A stretch of 64,000 nucleotides of DNA from Bacteroidota bacterium (lineage in GTDB: Bacteria; Bacteroidota; Bacteroidia; Chitinophagales; JADIYW01): NCBI GenBank assembly GCA_016705125.1, contig JADIYW010000036.1:1-64000 (forward strand), given 5' to 3'. The translations under genes and the position numbers were made by a program. The notes beneath the pieces are model-generated. The model was given only the letters and a program-made list of their open reading frames with translations. It ran no database searches and was not told where the DNA came from. Shown here in pieces: positions 63,941 through 64,000 of the stretch. Position 1 is the first letter of the stretch. The number at the start of each line of letters is the position of its first letter.

Positions 63941-64000
63941 TTTTACAGAAGCCTTTTTTGAAAAATAAATAATCCTAAAATATTGGCTTAAATAGAAAAA

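Overview
The window is a low-GC chromosomal segment of a member of the phylum Bacteroidota. The main signs are proteins with C-terminal type IX secretion (T9SS) sorting domains, a PorZ-like T9SS component, repeated TTTG-N17..23-TAnnTTTG promoters of the Bacteroidota sigma factor, and the housekeeping order rpsU-xerC-hpf-tRNAs-tuf-secE-nusG-rplKAJL-rpoBC. Apart from its left edge it is a gene-dense core region. I see no rRNA, prophage, insertion sequence, CRISPR array or defence island. The sequence does not fix the lineage below phylum.

Left edge (1-2483): remnants of three minus-strand genes (M23 peptidase, LOG-family protein, sodium:solute symporter). Each is recognisable only by hopping between frames, while everything after 2600 reads almost cleanly. 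This looks like a poorly supported assembly end, or less likely a decayed block. Two further single-base breaks occur inside recO (about 19360) and aguB (31954-31958).

2607-8184 (+): recR overlapping a membrane glycosyltransferase with a degenerate sugar-phosphate-transferase-like tail, then a secreted nuclease with an OB-fold-like tail and a T9SS-secreted purple acid phosphatase. 8196-18056 (-): dsbD, purQ, two proteins of unknown function, and a peptide ABC importer (binding lipoprotein plus two oversized permeases, no ATPase nearby). 18147-27578: a TIGR01777 epimerase, porZ-recO, the ileS-dksA-like-lspA operon and a DUF4412 lipoprotein. 27713-33597 (-): two tandem acyl-CoA ligases, then DUF3467-aguA-aguB, which convert agmatine to putrescine.

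33685-49492 (-): the transcription and translation block. Reading from its promoter side: tRNA-Thr(TGT), tRNA-Tyr(GTA), tRNA-Gly(TCC), tRNA-Thr(GGT), tuf, tRNA-Trp(CCA), secE, nusG, rplK, rplA, rplJ, rplL, rpoB, rpoC. A strong hairpin lies between rplL and rpoB. Upstream lie hpf, xerC, rpsU and an acyl-CoA dehydrogenase.

49608-55671 (+): a carotenoid cluster (crtD-like, cruF, crtI, crtB, fused lycopene cyclase) with an rlpA/SPOR gene inside it. The enzyme set predicts a monocyclic carotenoid with a 1'-hydroxylated, 3',4'-desaturated acyclic end. 55661-63940: a T9SS-secreted DUF3604 protein (-), an active/inactive pair of M16 peptidases, a bifunctional Rel (p)ppGpp enzyme and a Fur-family regulator. 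No clearly novel system is evident. The most useful observations are the broken genes, the fused or oversized proteins, the rplL-rpoB hairpin, the promoter set and the carotenoid gene content.
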